Origin: Streptomyces harenosi
Lineage (GTDB): Bacteria > Actinomycetota > Actinomycetes > Streptomycetales > Streptomycetaceae
Direction of reading: 5' to 3'
DNA: 40,641 bases
NCBI RefSeq assembly: GCF_011008945.1
Contig: NZ_WYCT01000023.1
Span: forward strand, 1 to 40,641
This document shows positions 15,738 through 24,449 of the stretch, in pieces. The notes beneath the pieces were generated by a model. The model ran no database searches and had not been told where the DNA came from. It saw only the letters and a list, made by a program, of their open reading frames with translations. How positions within the stretch are numbered: the stretch's first letter is position 1; each line of letters opens with the position of its first letter. A program made the translations under genes and the position numbers.

Positions 15738-17956
15738 CCGCCGACCCGAAGACCCGGGGCAGACGCCGTGCCGCCCCGCCCAAGCGCACGGTGCCCAGGG
15801 CGCGGGCGAAGACCGTCCGCACCCCGACCGTGCTGCAGATGGAGGCCGTCGAGTGCGGCGCCGCCTCGCTGGCGATGGTGCTCGGCCACTACGGCCGCCA
15901 CGTCCCGCTGGAGGAGCTGCGCATCGCCTGCGGTGTCTCCCGCGACGGCTCGCGCGCCAGCAACCTGCTCAAGGCGGCCCGCGGTTACGGCCTGACCGCC
16001 AAGGGCATGCAGATGGACCTGGCCGCCCTCGCCGAGGTGACCGCGCCGGCCATCCTGTTCTGGGAGTTCAACCACTACGTCGTCTACGACGGCATGGGCC
16101 GCCGCTTCGGCCGCCGCGGGGTGTACATCAACGACCCCGGCAAGGGGCGCCGGTTCGTGCCGCTGGAGGAGTTCGACGGCAGCTTCACCGGCGTCGTGCT
16201 GGTCATGGAGCCCGGCGAGGGCTTCACGCGCGGCGGGCGCAGGCCGGGCGTGCTCGGCGCGATGCCGGCCCGGCTGCGCGGCACCGCGGGCACCCTGCCC
16301 GCCGCGGTGCTGGCGAGCCTGCTGCTGGTGGCCGTCGGCGCGGCGGTGCCCGCGCTCAGCCGTACCTACATCGACGAGTTCCTCATCGGCCAGCAGACCT
16401 CGCTGCTGGGCGTGCTGTTCACGTCGATGGCGGTGTGCGTGCTGCTCACCGTCGTCCTGACCTGGCTCCAGCAGGCCAACCTGCTGCGCGGCCGGCTCAT
16501 CTCCTCGACCCTGTCCAGCGCCCGCTTCCTGCGCCACCTGCTGCGGCTGCCGGTGACCTTCTTCTCCCAGCGCAGCCCGGCCGACCTGGTGCAGCGGCTG
16601 CAGTCCAACGACGCGGTGGCCGAGACCCTGGCCCGCGACCTGGCGGCGGCGGGCGTGGACGCGGTGGTGGTCGTCCTGTACGCGGTGCTGCTGTACACCT
16701 ACGACCCCCAGCTCACCTTCGTCGGCATCGGCGTGGCCCTGCTGAACATCGTGGCGATGCGGGTCGTCATCCGGCTGCGCGCCACGCGCACCGCGAAACT
16801 GCGGGCGGACACCGCGCGGCTCACCAACACCGCCTACACCGGTCTGCAGCTGATCGAGACGATGAAGGCGACCGGCGGCGAGGACGGCTACTTCCGCAAG
16901 TGGGCCGGGCAGCACGCCACCACCCTGGAGGAGCAGCAGCGGCTCGGCGTGCCGAGCGCCTGGCTGGGCGTGGTGGCGCCGACGCTGGCCACCGTCAACA
17001 GCGCGCTGATCCTGTGGATCGGCGGCATGCGCGCGGTGGAGGGCCACATCTCGGTCGGGCTGCTGGTCGCCTTCCAGGCGCTGGTGGCCCGCTTCACCGC
17101 CCCGCTGACCCGTCTGAACGGCGTCGCGGGCCGCATCCAGGACTTCGCGGCCGACGTGGCCCGCCTGAAGGACGTGGAGAACTTCCAGGCCGACCCGCTC
17201 TACGGCCGCCCCGGCACCGGCGACTCCACGCGCCGCCTCCAGGGCCACGTCGAGCTGGAGAACATCACCTTCGGCTACAACCCCCTGGACAAGCCCCTGC
17301 TCAGCGGCTTCGACCTGATCGTCGGCCCGGGACAGCAGGTGGCGCTGGTGGGCGGCTCGGGCAGCGGCAAGTCCACGGTGTCCCGGCTGATCTCGGGCCT
17401 GTACACCCCGTGGGAAGGCGTGATCCGCATCGACGGCCGGCGGATCGAGGACATCCCGCGCGGGGCGCTGGCGGCCTCCGTCTCCTTCGTCGACCAGGAG
17501 GTGTTCCTCTTCGAGGGCACGGTCCGCGACAACGTGGCGCTGTGGGATCCCTCCATCCCCGACGACGCGGTGGTGGAGGCGCTGCGGGACGCGGCCCTGT
17601 ACGACGTGGTCATGCGCCGCCCCGGCGGCATCCACAGCCGGGTCGAGCAGGACGGCCGCAACTTCTCCGGCGGGCAGCGCCAGCGCTTGGAGATCGCGCG
17701 GGCGCTGGTGCGCCGGCCCAGCATCCTCGTCCTGGACGAGGTGACGAGCGCGCTGGACGCCGAGACCGAACAGGTGGTCATGGACAACCTGCGCAAGCGG
17801 GGCTGCGCCTGCGTGGTGATCGCGCACCGGCTCAGCACCGTGCGCGACAGCGACGAGATCGTCGTGCTCCAGCACGGCACGGTCGTGGAGCGCGGGCGGC
17901 ACGAGGAGCTGGTGGCGCGCGGCGGCGCGTACGCGGCACTGGTCAGGGAGCGGTGA
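15734..17956 (+). CDS. NHLM bacteriocin ABC transporter with C39 peptidase
   Basis: A 740-residue peptidase/permease/ATPase. The N-terminal C39 protease has catalytic Cys41 (MEAVECGAASLAM), His114 (FNHYVVYD) and Asp134 (INDPGKG). The membrane domain spans about residues 185-465. The ATPase domain has Walker A GGSGSGKST (540-548), signature FSGGQRQ (644-650), Walker B ILVLDE (664-669) and an H-loop VIAHR. All catalytic residues are present, so it should cut after Gly-Gly of the 14595 precursor and export the core. GTG 15734 overlaps the HlyD stop by four bases. The arrangement matches the NHLM_micro_ABC1 family. Confidence 0.92.
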   Translation: MTADPKTRGRRRAAPPKRTVPRARAKTVRTPTVLQMEAVECGAASLAMVLGHYGRHVPLEELRIACGVSRDGSRASNLLKAARGYGLTAKGMQMDLAALAEVTAPAILFWEFNHYVVYDGMGRRFGRRGVYINDPGKGRRFVPLEEFDGSFTGVVLVMEPGEGFTRGGRRPGVLGAMPARLRGTAGTLPAAVLASLLLVAVGAAVPALSRTYIDEFLIGQQTSLLGVLFTSMAVCVLLTVVLTWLQQANLLRGRLISSTLSSARFLRHLLRLPVTFFSQRSPADLVQRLQSNDAVAETLARDLAAAGVDAVVVVLYAVLLYTYDPQLTFVGIGVALLNIVAMRVVIRLRATRTAKLRADTARLTNTAYTGLQLIETMKATGGEDGYFRKWAGQHATTLEEQQRLGVPSAWLGVVAPTLATVNSALILWIGGMRAVEGHISVGLLVAFQALVARFTAPLTRLNGVAGRIQDFAADVARLKDVENFQADPLYGRPGTGDSTRRLQGHVELENITFGYNPLDKPLLSGFDLIVGPGQQVALVGGSGSGKSTVSRLISGLYTPWEGVIRIDGRRIEDIPRGALAASVSFVDQEVFLFEGTVRDNVALWDPSIPDDAVVEALRDAALYDVVMRRPGGIHSRVEQDGRNFSGGQRQRLEIARALVRRPSILVLDEVTSALDAETEQVVMDNLRKRGCACVVIAHRLSTVRDSDEIVVLQHGTVVERGRHEELVARGGAYAALVRER

Positions 17957-17957
17957 G

Positions 17958-20789
17958 ATGACGTCCGTCCACGAGTCGGCCCACGAGGAGGACCTGGTCC
18001 TCGGCGCGCTCGGCCGGCTGGGCACCCGGCTGGACTGCGCCGGTTTCGGCCGGCTGGACCTGGAGGGTCCGCAGGTGCTGTGGCTGGTCGCGGCGGGCGC
18101 CGTCGACCTGTTCGCGGTGGACGCCGCGCAGCAGGGCCACTGGCACCACCTCGGCCGTCTGGAGGCGGGTTCGCTGCTGCTCGGCCCGGTCACCGGACCG
18201 CAGCACACGCTGGTGGCCCGCCCGCTGCGCGACTGCGTGGTGCACCGCATCGGCCTGCGCGAGCTCTACCAGCCGGCGACCACGCAGACCTGGTCGTACG
18301 ACGAGTACGGCAATCCGCAGTACGTCCCGCCGGTGACGAGCCCGCTGGAGCACGCCCTCGCCCTCGGTGTCGGCCGCAGCCTGTCCATCCTGTTCCAGGC
18401 GCCGATGGCCACCGAGCGCGCCGCGGCGCCCGCCGCCGACGACGACGTGTTCTGGATGCAGGTGCCGCCGGGCAGCGTGCAGTACGGCGAGCTGTACGGC
18501 GCCGAGGCCGCGGCGGACCTGCTGATGGACCCGGCGCTGTGGCAGAGCATGGTCGACCAGCAGTACCGCCTGCTGACCACGCTGGACCGCTGGATCGAGC
18601 AGGTCGAACGCACCCATGAGTCGCGGACCGCGGAAGGCATCAGGGCCGGGGAGGCGGTGCGCGCGCGGGCCGACCGGACGCTGCTGGCGGCGATCGGCAA
18701 GCGGTCGGCGCAGCGGGCCACGGCCGCCGACGCGGACGCGACGTACGCGGCGTGCAGGCTGGTCGCCCGGGCCGCGGGCATCGCCCTGGCCGAGCCCGCC
18801 CACAGCGGCGCCGAGAGCGACCGGCTCGACCCGGTGGAACGGGTCGCCGTCGCCTCCCGGGTGCGCACCCGGGCCGTTCGCCTCCAGGGCCGCTGGTGGA
18901 AGGAGAACGTCGGGCCGCTGGTGGGCCGGCGGGCGTTGTCCGGGGCGCCGGTGGCGCTGCTGTGGCGGCGCGGCGGTTATGTGGCGGTGCACCCGGGCTC
19001 CGGCCGGGAGACGGCCGTGGACAAGGCCAACGCCGAGGAGTTCGAGCCGCGCGCGGTGATGTTCTACCGGCCGCTGCCCGAACGCCGGCTCAGCCCGCTC
19101 AGGCTGGTGCGGTTCTGTCTGCGGGGCAGCCGCGGCGACCTGCTCAACCTGCTGGCCAGCGGGCTGGTGACGGTGGCGATCGGAGCGCTGGTGCCCCTGG
19201 CGACGGGCAAGGTGCTCGGCGAGTTCGTGCCGCGCGCCCAGACCGGACTGATCACGCAGGTCTGTTTGGCGGTGCTGATCGGCGGTGTCGTGGCGGCGGC
19301 GTTCATGCTGCTGCAGAACCTCACCATCCTGCGGCTGGAGGGCCGGATCGAGGCGGCCCTCCAGCCGGCGGTGTGGGACCGGCTGCTGCGGCTGCCGACG
19401 GCCTTCTTCACCGAGCGGTCCACCGGCGAGCTGGCGAGCGCCGCCATGGGCATCAGCGCCATCCGCCGGCTGCTGGCGGGGGTCGGCCCGACGGTCGCCC
19501 AGTCGGTGACCGTCGGCGCGATGAACCTGGGGCTGCTGCTGTGGTACAGCGTGCCGATGGCGTTGGCGGCGATCGGCATGCTCGTCGTGATCGCCGCGGT
19601 CTTCCTGGCCCTCGGGCTGTGGCAGGTGCGCTGGCAGCGGCGGTTGGTGGTGCTCACCAACAAGCTGAACAACCAGGCGTTCCAGACCCTGCGGGGCCTG
19701 CCCAAGCTGCGGGTCGCCGCGGCCGAGAACTACGCGTACGCCGCCTGGGCGGAACGTTTCGCGCACAGCCGGGAGCTCCAGCAGAAGGCGGGCCGCGTCA
19801 AGAACCTCAACGCCGTGCTGGGCGCGGTCTACCTGCCGCTGTGCACACTGCTGATGTTCATGCTGCTGGCGGGCCCGGCGCGCGGCTCGATGTCCGCGGC
19901 GGCGTTCCTCACCTTCAGCACGTCGGTGACCATGCTGCTGACCTCGGTGACCCAGCTCACCGGCGCGTTCGTCTCGGCGGTGGCGGCGCTGCCGCTGTTC
20001 GAGGAGATCAAGCCGGTGCTGGAGGCGACGCCGGAGGTGCGCACGGCCAGCTCCCGGCCGGGTCCGCTCTCCGGCGCGATCGAGGCGCGGCGGCTGTCGT
20101 TCCGGTACACCGACGACGGGCCGCTGATCCTGGACGACGTGTCGTTCGAGGTGCGGCCGGGCGAGTTCGTGGCGATCGTCGGCCCCAGCGGTTGCGGCAA
20201 GTCGACGCTGCTCAGGCTGCTGATCGGCTTCGACCGTCCGCTGTCGGGCAGTGTGCTCTACGACGGTCAGGACCTGGCCGCCCTGGACCAGTCCGCGGTG
20301 CGCCGCCAGTGCGGGGTGGTGCTCCAGCACGCCCAGCCCTTCACCGGTTCGATCATGGACGTCATCTGCGGCACCGAGCCGTACACCCCGGAGGAGGTGA
20401 TGGCGGCGGCCGAGATGGCGGGGCTGGCCGAGGACATCCGGCGGATGCCGATGGGGCTGCACACCATCGTCTCGGGCAGCGGGGCGATCTCCGGTGGCCA
20501 GCGGCAGCGGCTCATGATCGCCCAGGCGCTGATCCGCCGCCCGCGCATCCTCTTCTTCGACGAGGCGACCAGCGCCCTGGACAACGAGACGCAGCGCACG
20601 GTGATCGAGTCGACGAAGGCGCTCAACGCCACCCGCGTCGTCATCGCGCACCGCCTGTCGACCGTGCTGGACGCCGACCGCGTGATCGTGATGGAGGACG
20701 GCAAGGTCGCCCAGCAGGGTCCGCCCGCGCAGCTGCTCGCCGACACGGGGGGCCGGCTGCACGAGCTGGTGCGGCGGCAACTGGCCTAG
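17958..20789 (+). CDS. NHLM bacteriocin ABC transporter, second subunit
   Basis: A 943-residue ABC protein starting one base after the C39 transporter's stop codon. The first ~380 residues have no C39 protease; they begin with a segment resembling a cyclic-nucleotide-binding-like fold, then a long region typical of NHLM_micro_ABC2 proteins. Membrane helices follow (about 390-690). The ATPase has Walker A GPSGCGKS (742-749), signature ISGGQRQR, Walker B ILFFDEATSALD and H-loop VIAHRLS, all intact. Family context says it pairs with the peptidase-bearing subunit to form the export complex. The role of the large N-terminal domain is unknown. Confidence 0.9.
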   Translation: MTSVHESAHEEDLVLGALGRLGTRLDCAGFGRLDLEGPQVLWLVAAGAVDLFAVDAAQQGHWHHLGRLEAGSLLLGPVTGPQHTLVARPLRDCVVHRIGLRELYQPATTQTWSYDEYGNPQYVPPVTSPLEHALALGVGRSLSILFQAPMATERAAAPAADDDVFWMQVPPGSVQYGELYGAEAAADLLMDPALWQSMVDQQYRLLTTLDRWIEQVERTHESRTAEGIRAGEAVRARADRTLLAAIGKRSAQRATAADADATYAACRLVARAAGIALAEPAHSGAESDRLDPVERVAVASRVRTRAVRLQGRWWKENVGPLVGRRALSGAPVALLWRRGGYVAVHPGSGRETAVDKANAEEFEPRAVMFYRPLPERRLSPLRLVRFCLRGSRGDLLNLLASGLVTVAIGALVPLATGKVLGEFVPRAQTGLITQVCLAVLIGGVVAAAFMLLQNLTILRLEGRIEAALQPAVWDRLLRLPTAFFTERSTGELASAAMGISAIRRLLAGVGPTVAQSVTVGAMNLGLLLWYSVPMALAAIGMLVVIAAVFLALGLWQVRWQRRLVVLTNKLNNQAFQTLRGLPKLRVAAAENYAYAAWAERFAHSRELQQKAGRVKNLNAVLGAVYLPLCTLLMFMLLAGPARGSMSAAAFLTFSTSVTMLLTSVTQLTGAFVSAVAALPLFEEIKPVLEATPEVRTASSRPGPLSGAIEARRLSFRYTDDGPLILDDVSFEVRPGEFVAIVGPSGCGKSTLLRLLIGFDRPLSGSVLYDGQDLAALDQSAVRRQCGVVLQHAQPFTGSIMDVICGTEPYTPEEVMAAAEMAGLAEDIRRMPMGLHTIVSGSGAISGGQRQRLMIAQALIRRPRILFFDEATSALDNETQRTVIESTKALNATRVVIAHRLSTVLDADRVIVMEDGKVAQQGPPAQLLADTGGRLHELVRRQLA

Positions 20790-20812
20790 CCAGGGCGTGC
20801 CCGGCGGCTCCC

Positions 20813-20851
20813 GCCGGCCCCGCGGGAGTCCGCTACCGCCGCGGGGCCGGC
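20813..20851 (+). terminator. Perfect 13-bp hairpin ending the export operon
   Basis: The arm at 20813-20825 (GCCGGCCCCGCGG) pairs perfectly with 20839-20851 around a 13-base loop, 24 bases after the stop codon of the second ABC transporter. It marks the end of the peptide-export operon and separates it from the Ppx/GppA gene. Confidence 0.7.
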
Positions 20852-21002
20852 CCTCCGGGCGGTCGGCGGCACTGGCCGCAGCAGCCCCGAGGGGCGCCCG
20901 GGCGCCCGCCGGGGCACCGGTTTGCGCCGCCCGGGCGGTGGATGCCGGCCGTCCCCGCCCCGGCTCCGTTGCTCCGCGCGCTGAGCGGGTACCTGCCACG
21001 GC

Positions 21003-22010
21003 ATGCGGATCAGTGTGGTGGACGTCGGATCGAACACGGTCCGGCTGGTGGTGGCGGACGCGGAGGGCGGCGTGCCGCTGCCGGTGCACACCGCCAAGTG
21101 GCGGCTGCGGCTGTCGCAGCAGGTCAAACCGGGGGAACCTATCCCGCAGGAGGCCGTCGAGCGGCTCTGCGACGCGGTCGCCGAGGCGAGCGCGACCGCC
21201 GCCCGCTGGGGCGCCGCGGGTCCGCTGGCCTTCGCCACGGCGGTGGTACGGGCCGCCCCCAACCGGCGGGAGGTGCTGCACACCGTGCGCTCCCGCACCG
21301 AAGTCGCCCTGTGCACCCTGCCGGGCGAGGAGGAGGCCGAGCTGACGTTCCTGGCGGCCCGGCGCTGGATGGGCTGGCGGGCGGGGCCCCTCGCCCTGCT
21401 CGACATCGGCGGCGGCTCGCTGGAGGTCGCCTTCGGCCGGGGCCGGCTGCCCGACTTCGTGGCCTCGCTGCCGCTGGGGGCGGGCCGGCTCACCCACGAG
21501 TTCTTCGAGGGCTTTGATCCGCCGCCGCCCGAGCTGGTGCGGGCGCTGCGGCGCAGCGTGCGCCACCAGTTGCGGGACGTGGCGGGCCGGATCCGCTGGG
21601 AGGGCCCGCGCACCGCGGTGGCCACCTCGCGGACCTTCCAGCAGCTGGGGCGGCTGTGCGGGGCCGCGCCGGGACGCCACGGGCCGTTCGTGGAGCGCGA
21701 GCTGCGCTGCGGGGAGCTGCGGCGGGCGATCGACCGGCTGGCCGCCCTGCCCGCCGCGGAACGGGCCCGGCTGCCGGGCATCTCCGCGCCCCGCGCCGCG
21801 CAGAGCCTGGCCGGCGCGGTGGTGGGGCACACCGCGATGAAGCTGACCGGGCTGCGCACGGTCACCGTCTGCCCCTGGGCGATCCGCGAGGGGATCATGC
21901 TGCGGCACATCGAGGACGGCCCGTCCTGGTGGGCGGAGATCGCCCGGCGCGACGACGAGGCCCCTGCCCCGGACCCGGTGCCGCTGCGCATCGCGACCAC
22001 GACGAGCTGA
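21003..22010 (+). CDS. Ppx/GppA-family exopolyphosphatase-like protein
   Basis: A 335-residue ASKHA-fold protein. The N-terminal phosphate loop is VVDVGSNTVRLVV and the second is LLDIGGGSLEVAFG, with the conserved catalytic Glu region EEEAELTF. The length matches short actinobacterial Ppx-like proteins (one- to two-domain forms without the C-terminal extension of E. coli Ppx). It may hydrolyse polyphosphate or pppGpp. Some actinobacterial paralogues are weak enzymes, so activity should not be assumed. It is transcribed in the same direction as a small protein 69 bases downstream. Confidence 0.87.
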   Translation: MRISVVDVGSNTVRLVVADAEGGVPLPVHTAKWRLRLSQQVKPGEPIPQEAVERLCDAVAEASATAARWGAAGPLAFATAVVRAAPNRREVLHTVRSRTEVALCTLPGEEEAELTFLAARRWMGWRAGPLALLDIGGGSLEVAFGRGRLPDFVASLPLGAGRLTHEFFEGFDPPPPELVRALRRSVRHQLRDVAGRIRWEGPRTAVATSRTFQQLGRLCGAAPGRHGPFVERELRCGELRRAIDRLAALPAAERARLPGISAPRAAQSLAGAVVGHTAMKLTGLRTVTVCPWAIREGIMLRHIEDGPSWWAEIARRDDEAPAPDPVPLRIATTTS

Positions 22011-22078
22011 GCGCCGGGTGCCAGGGCGCCGCGTCGGGGCACCCGGGAACGGAGTCACCACGACGGAAGGAGAAAGCC

Positions 22079-22255
22079 GTGTCGCACGACCGCGACCGCA
22101 AGAAGCCCGAGACGGCGATCGAGGCGGTGCTGCGCGAGGTCGAGGAGGCCGAGACGCGCTCGCCGGAGTCCGAGGAGGCGCGCCGGCACCGGGGCGAGGC
22201 CGGGGACGCCCTCACGACCAATCTCCGGGCGCAGGAGGAGGCCCGGGGCGACTGA
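22079..22255 (+). CDS. Small charged protein, 58 residues
   Basis: A 58-residue, strongly charged protein (VSHDRDRKKPETAIEAVLRE...), predicted to be helical and soluble, without Cys or a membrane segment. GTG 22079 is preceded by GGAAGGAG at a spacing of seven bases, a strong start. It follows the Ppx/GppA gene by 69 bases and is closed by a strong hairpin at 22272-22316. No family is recognised. Confidence 0.7.
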   Translation: MSHDRDRKKPETAIEAVLREVEEAETRSPESEEARRHRGEAGDALTTNLRAQEEARGD

Positions 22256-22271
22256 GCACCGCTCCTCCCCG

Positions 22272-22316
22272 TGCGCGGACGGCGGCGGCCCCGGGCGGGC
22301 CACCGCCGTCCGCGCA
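22272..22316 (+). terminator. Perfect 14-bp hairpin after the 58-residue gene
   Basis: The arm at 22272-22285 (TGCGCGGACGGCGG) pairs perfectly with 22303-22316. The 17-base loop contains a further GGCCC/GGGCC pair. It ends on an in-frame ATG, arguing that the next gene starts later. Confidence 0.75.
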
Positions 22317-22393
22317 TGTCAGCGGGGATGCGGGAGACATGGGACACGCTGCGGGGAAGGTGCTCCCGCGCCGTGTCCGGGTACCCGCGGTCC

Positions 22394-23419
22394 ATGGACC
22401 TGGATCACGACCGTGAAGGACCCAAGCTGCCGACGGCCCGGGGGCCGCTGTCCGCCGCCGTCATCGAGTACCTGCTGGGCGCGGGCCCGCTGCCCCGCCC
22501 CGAGACCGCCGCCGCCGCGGCCCCGTACGGCGACGATCTCCAGCTCGCCCTCTACCTCTGCTACGAGCTGCACTACCGCGGTTTCGCGGGCGTGTCCGCC
22601 GACCGGGAGTGGGACCCCGACCTGCTGCGCACCCGCGCCGCGCTGGAGCAGCGCTTCCTGTCCGCGGTGCGCGCCGGCACCCGGGTGCACGCGAGCGTCG
22701 AGGACGCGATCGCCGACCTGCTGGTCGAACCGGCCGACGGCTCGGGCGTCACCCACTTCCTGCGCGACGAGGGCGAGCTGTGGCACCTGCGCGAGTACGC
22801 GGCCCTGCGGTCCCTGTACCACCTGAAGGAGGCGGATCCGCACGCCTGGGTGCTGCCCCGGCTGCACGGCCGGGCCAAGGCGGCGATGGCCGCGGTGGAG
22901 TTCGACGAGTACGGCGGCGGCCGTCCCGACCGCGTCCACGCCCGCCTCTTCGCCGACCTGATGACGGACCTGGGCCTGGACACCACGTACGGGCACTACC
23001 TGGACGCGGCGTCCGCCGAAGCCCTCGCCACGGTGAACCTGATGTCCCTCTTCGGTCTGCACCGCGGGCTGCGGGGCGCCCTGGTGGGTCACTTCGCCTC
23101 GGTGGAGATCACGTCCTCTCCCGGTTCCCGCCGGCTCGCCGAGGCGATGCGCCGCACCGGGGCCGGGCCGGCCGCCGAGCACTTCTACGACGAGCACGTC
23201 GAGGCCGACGCCGTCCACGAGCAGGTGGTGCGCCACGACGTGATCGGCGGTCTGCTGGAGCAGGAGCCGCACCTGGCCGCGGACGTGGTCTTCGGTATCG
23301 ACGCCACCGCCCATGTGGAGGACCGTTTCGCCGCGCGTCTGCTCGCCGACTGGCGGGCGGGCCGGTCTTCCCTGCGCACCTCCCTGCCCGGCGGGGTGCC
23401 CCTCTCCCATACTTCGTGA
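22394..23419 (+). CDS. Iron-containing redox enzyme (haem-oxygenase-like fold)
   Basis: A 341-residue protein of the iron-containing redox enzyme family, related to haem-oxygenase-like di-iron oxidases. The helical core carries conserved acidic/His motifs (GELWHLREYAALRSLYHLKE, ADPHAWVLPRLHGRAKAAM, EFDEYGGGRPDRVH) and a C-terminal EADAVHEQVVRHDVIGG helix that could supply further iron ligands. Relatives carry out oxidative C-C or C-N cleavage; the substrate here is unknown. ATG 22394 was chosen because upstream in-frame starts fall in or beside the terminator at 22272-22316. It leads a tight three-gene group with a methyltransferase (21-base gap) and a CDGSH protein. Confidence 0.83.
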   Translation: MDLDHDREGPKLPTARGPLSAAVIEYLLGAGPLPRPETAAAAAPYGDDLQLALYLCYELHYRGFAGVSADREWDPDLLRTRAALEQRFLSAVRAGTRVHASVEDAIADLLVEPADGSGVTHFLRDEGELWHLREYAALRSLYHLKEADPHAWVLPRLHGRAKAAMAAVEFDEYGGGRPDRVHARLFADLMTDLGLDTTYGHYLDAASAEALATVNLMSLFGLHRGLRGALVGHFASVEITSSPGSRRLAEAMRRTGAGPAAEHFYDEHVEADAVHEQVVRHDVIGGLLEQEPHLAADVVFGIDATAHVEDRFAARLLADWRAGRSSLRTSLPGGVPLSHTS

Positions 23420-23440
23420 TCCCCGGGGTACCTGGGTCGT

Positions 23441-24094
23441 GTGAATCCCATGGTGCTACCGGGCGTGTACGCCCCTCAGGAGGACACCGAACTGCTGGCC
23501 GGGGCGCTGTGCGACGAGCCGCTGCCGCCGGGGGCGGCCGTGCTCGACGTCGGGACGGGTTCCGGCGCGCTGGCGCTCCAGGCCGCGCGGCGGGGCGGGC
23601 GCGTGACCGCGGTCGACGTGTCCAGGCGGGCGGTCTACGCCGCCCGGCTCAACGCCCGGCGGGCCGGGCTGCCGCTCCGGGTGCGGCGCGGCAACCTCTT
23701 CGAACCGGTCCGCGGTGAGTCCTTCGACCTGATCCTGGCCAACCCGCCGTACGTGCCGGCGCCGGACGGCGGCGCCCGGCCGCGCGGTGCGGCCCGGGCC
23801 TGGGACGCGGGTCCGGACGGCCGGCTGCTCCTGGACCGGATCTGCCGGGAGGGCCCCGCCCTGCTGCGCCCCGGCGGCGTACTGCTGATCGTGCAGTCCG
23901 CGCTGAGCGACCCCGCCCGGACCGTGGGCCATCTGCGCGAGACCGGTCTGAAGGCGGCGGTGATCCGGCGCCGGCGGATCTCGCTCGGCCCCGTGCTGCG
24001 CGGCCGGGAGCGCTGGCTGCGGCAGCGGGGGCTGCTGTCCCCGGAGGAGAACAAGGAAGAGCTGGTGGTCGTCCGTGCCGAACTCCCCGTCTGA
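23441..24094 (+). CDS. HemK/PrmC-like N5-glutamine methyltransferase
   Basis: A 217-residue class I SAM-dependent methyltransferase. The SAM loop is LDVGTGSGALALQ (near residue 35) and the substrate amide-binding motif is NPPYVP (residues 101-106), diagnostic for HemK/PrmC/Mtq2-type enzymes that methylate Gln or Asn in proteins. It is shorter than PrmC, which has an extra N-terminal domain, and closer to Mtq2. It may act on a protein, but the context suggests a dedicated pathway rather than release-factor modification. The start GTG 23441 is weakly supported; ATG 23450 is an alternative. It overlaps the CDGSH gene by 20 bases. Confidence 0.85.
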   Translation: MNPMVLPGVYAPQEDTELLAGALCDEPLPPGAAVLDVGTGSGALALQAARRGGRVTAVDVSRRAVYAARLNARRAGLPLRVRRGNLFEPVRGESFDLILANPPYVPAPDGGARPRGAARAWDAGPDGRLLLDRICREGPALLRPGGVLLIVQSALSDPARTVGHLRETGLKAAVIRRRRISLGPVLRGRERWLRQRGLLSPEENKEELVVVRAELPV

Positions 24095-24323
24095 CACCCC
24101 CCGCCGGATCACCGTCCGGCGCCGGGGCCCCATGCTGGTGGAGGGACCGGTGGAGGTGGAGCTGGAGGACGGCACGACGGTGTCCTCCGACCGCTTCCGG
24201 GTCGCCCTGTGCACCTGCCGCCGCAGCCGGCGCTACCCCTGGTGCGACACCAGTCACCGCGCCCGGTCCCTGCCGGGTGAGGGCCCCGCGCCCGGTGAGC
24301 GGCCCCGGGGGGACGACACATGA
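24075..24323 (+). CDS. CDGSH iron-sulfur domain protein
   Basis: An 82-residue small protein whose C-terminal part carries the CDGSH [2Fe-2S] signature C-x-C-x2-S-x3-P-x-C-D-x2-H: Cys46, Cys48, Cys57 and His61. The usual Gly-Ser is Thr-Ser here. It probably transfers electrons or Fe-S clusters in the cytoplasm. The GTG at 24075 lies inside the end of the methyltransferase gene (20-base overlap), implying coupled translation. As an electron donor it could serve the iron-containing enzyme two genes upstream; that link is inferred from the operon. Confidence 0.87.
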   Translation: MPNSPSDTPRRITVRRRGPMLVEGPVEVELEDGTTVSSDRFRVALCTCRRSRRYPWCDTSHRARSLPGEGPAPGERPRGDDT

Positions 24324-24325
24324 TT

Positions 24326-24366
24326 CCGGGGGCGGCGGACGGCCCCACTCCGTCCGCCGCCCCCGG
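24326..24366. terminator. Perfect 17-bp hairpin after the CDGSH gene
   Basis: The arm at 24326-24342 (CCGGGGGCGGCGGACGG) pairs perfectly with 24350-24366 around a seven-base loop, three bases past the CDGSH stop codon. It ends the three-gene operon and may also serve the SSI gene that converges from the other strand. Confidence 0.8.
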
Positions 24367-24449
24367 CGTGGCACCGCGCCGGCCCGTGACAGGCCCGCAC
24401 TCCCCAGCAACGGGCCCCTGACCGCCACGGGCGCCGCGCGGTGCCGGTC

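Noticed and set aside
15626..18250. 874-codon minus-strand frame opposite the C39 transporter
   Set aside because: Same reason: no motif, and the plus strand encodes an intact peptidase-ATPase.
17943..22061. 1372-codon minus-strand open frame opposite the second ABC transporter and Ppx gene
   Set aside because: The plus-strand frames carry complete ABC and Ppx motifs. The antisense translation is His/Arg/Gln-rich low complexity, a known artefact of high-GC DNA.
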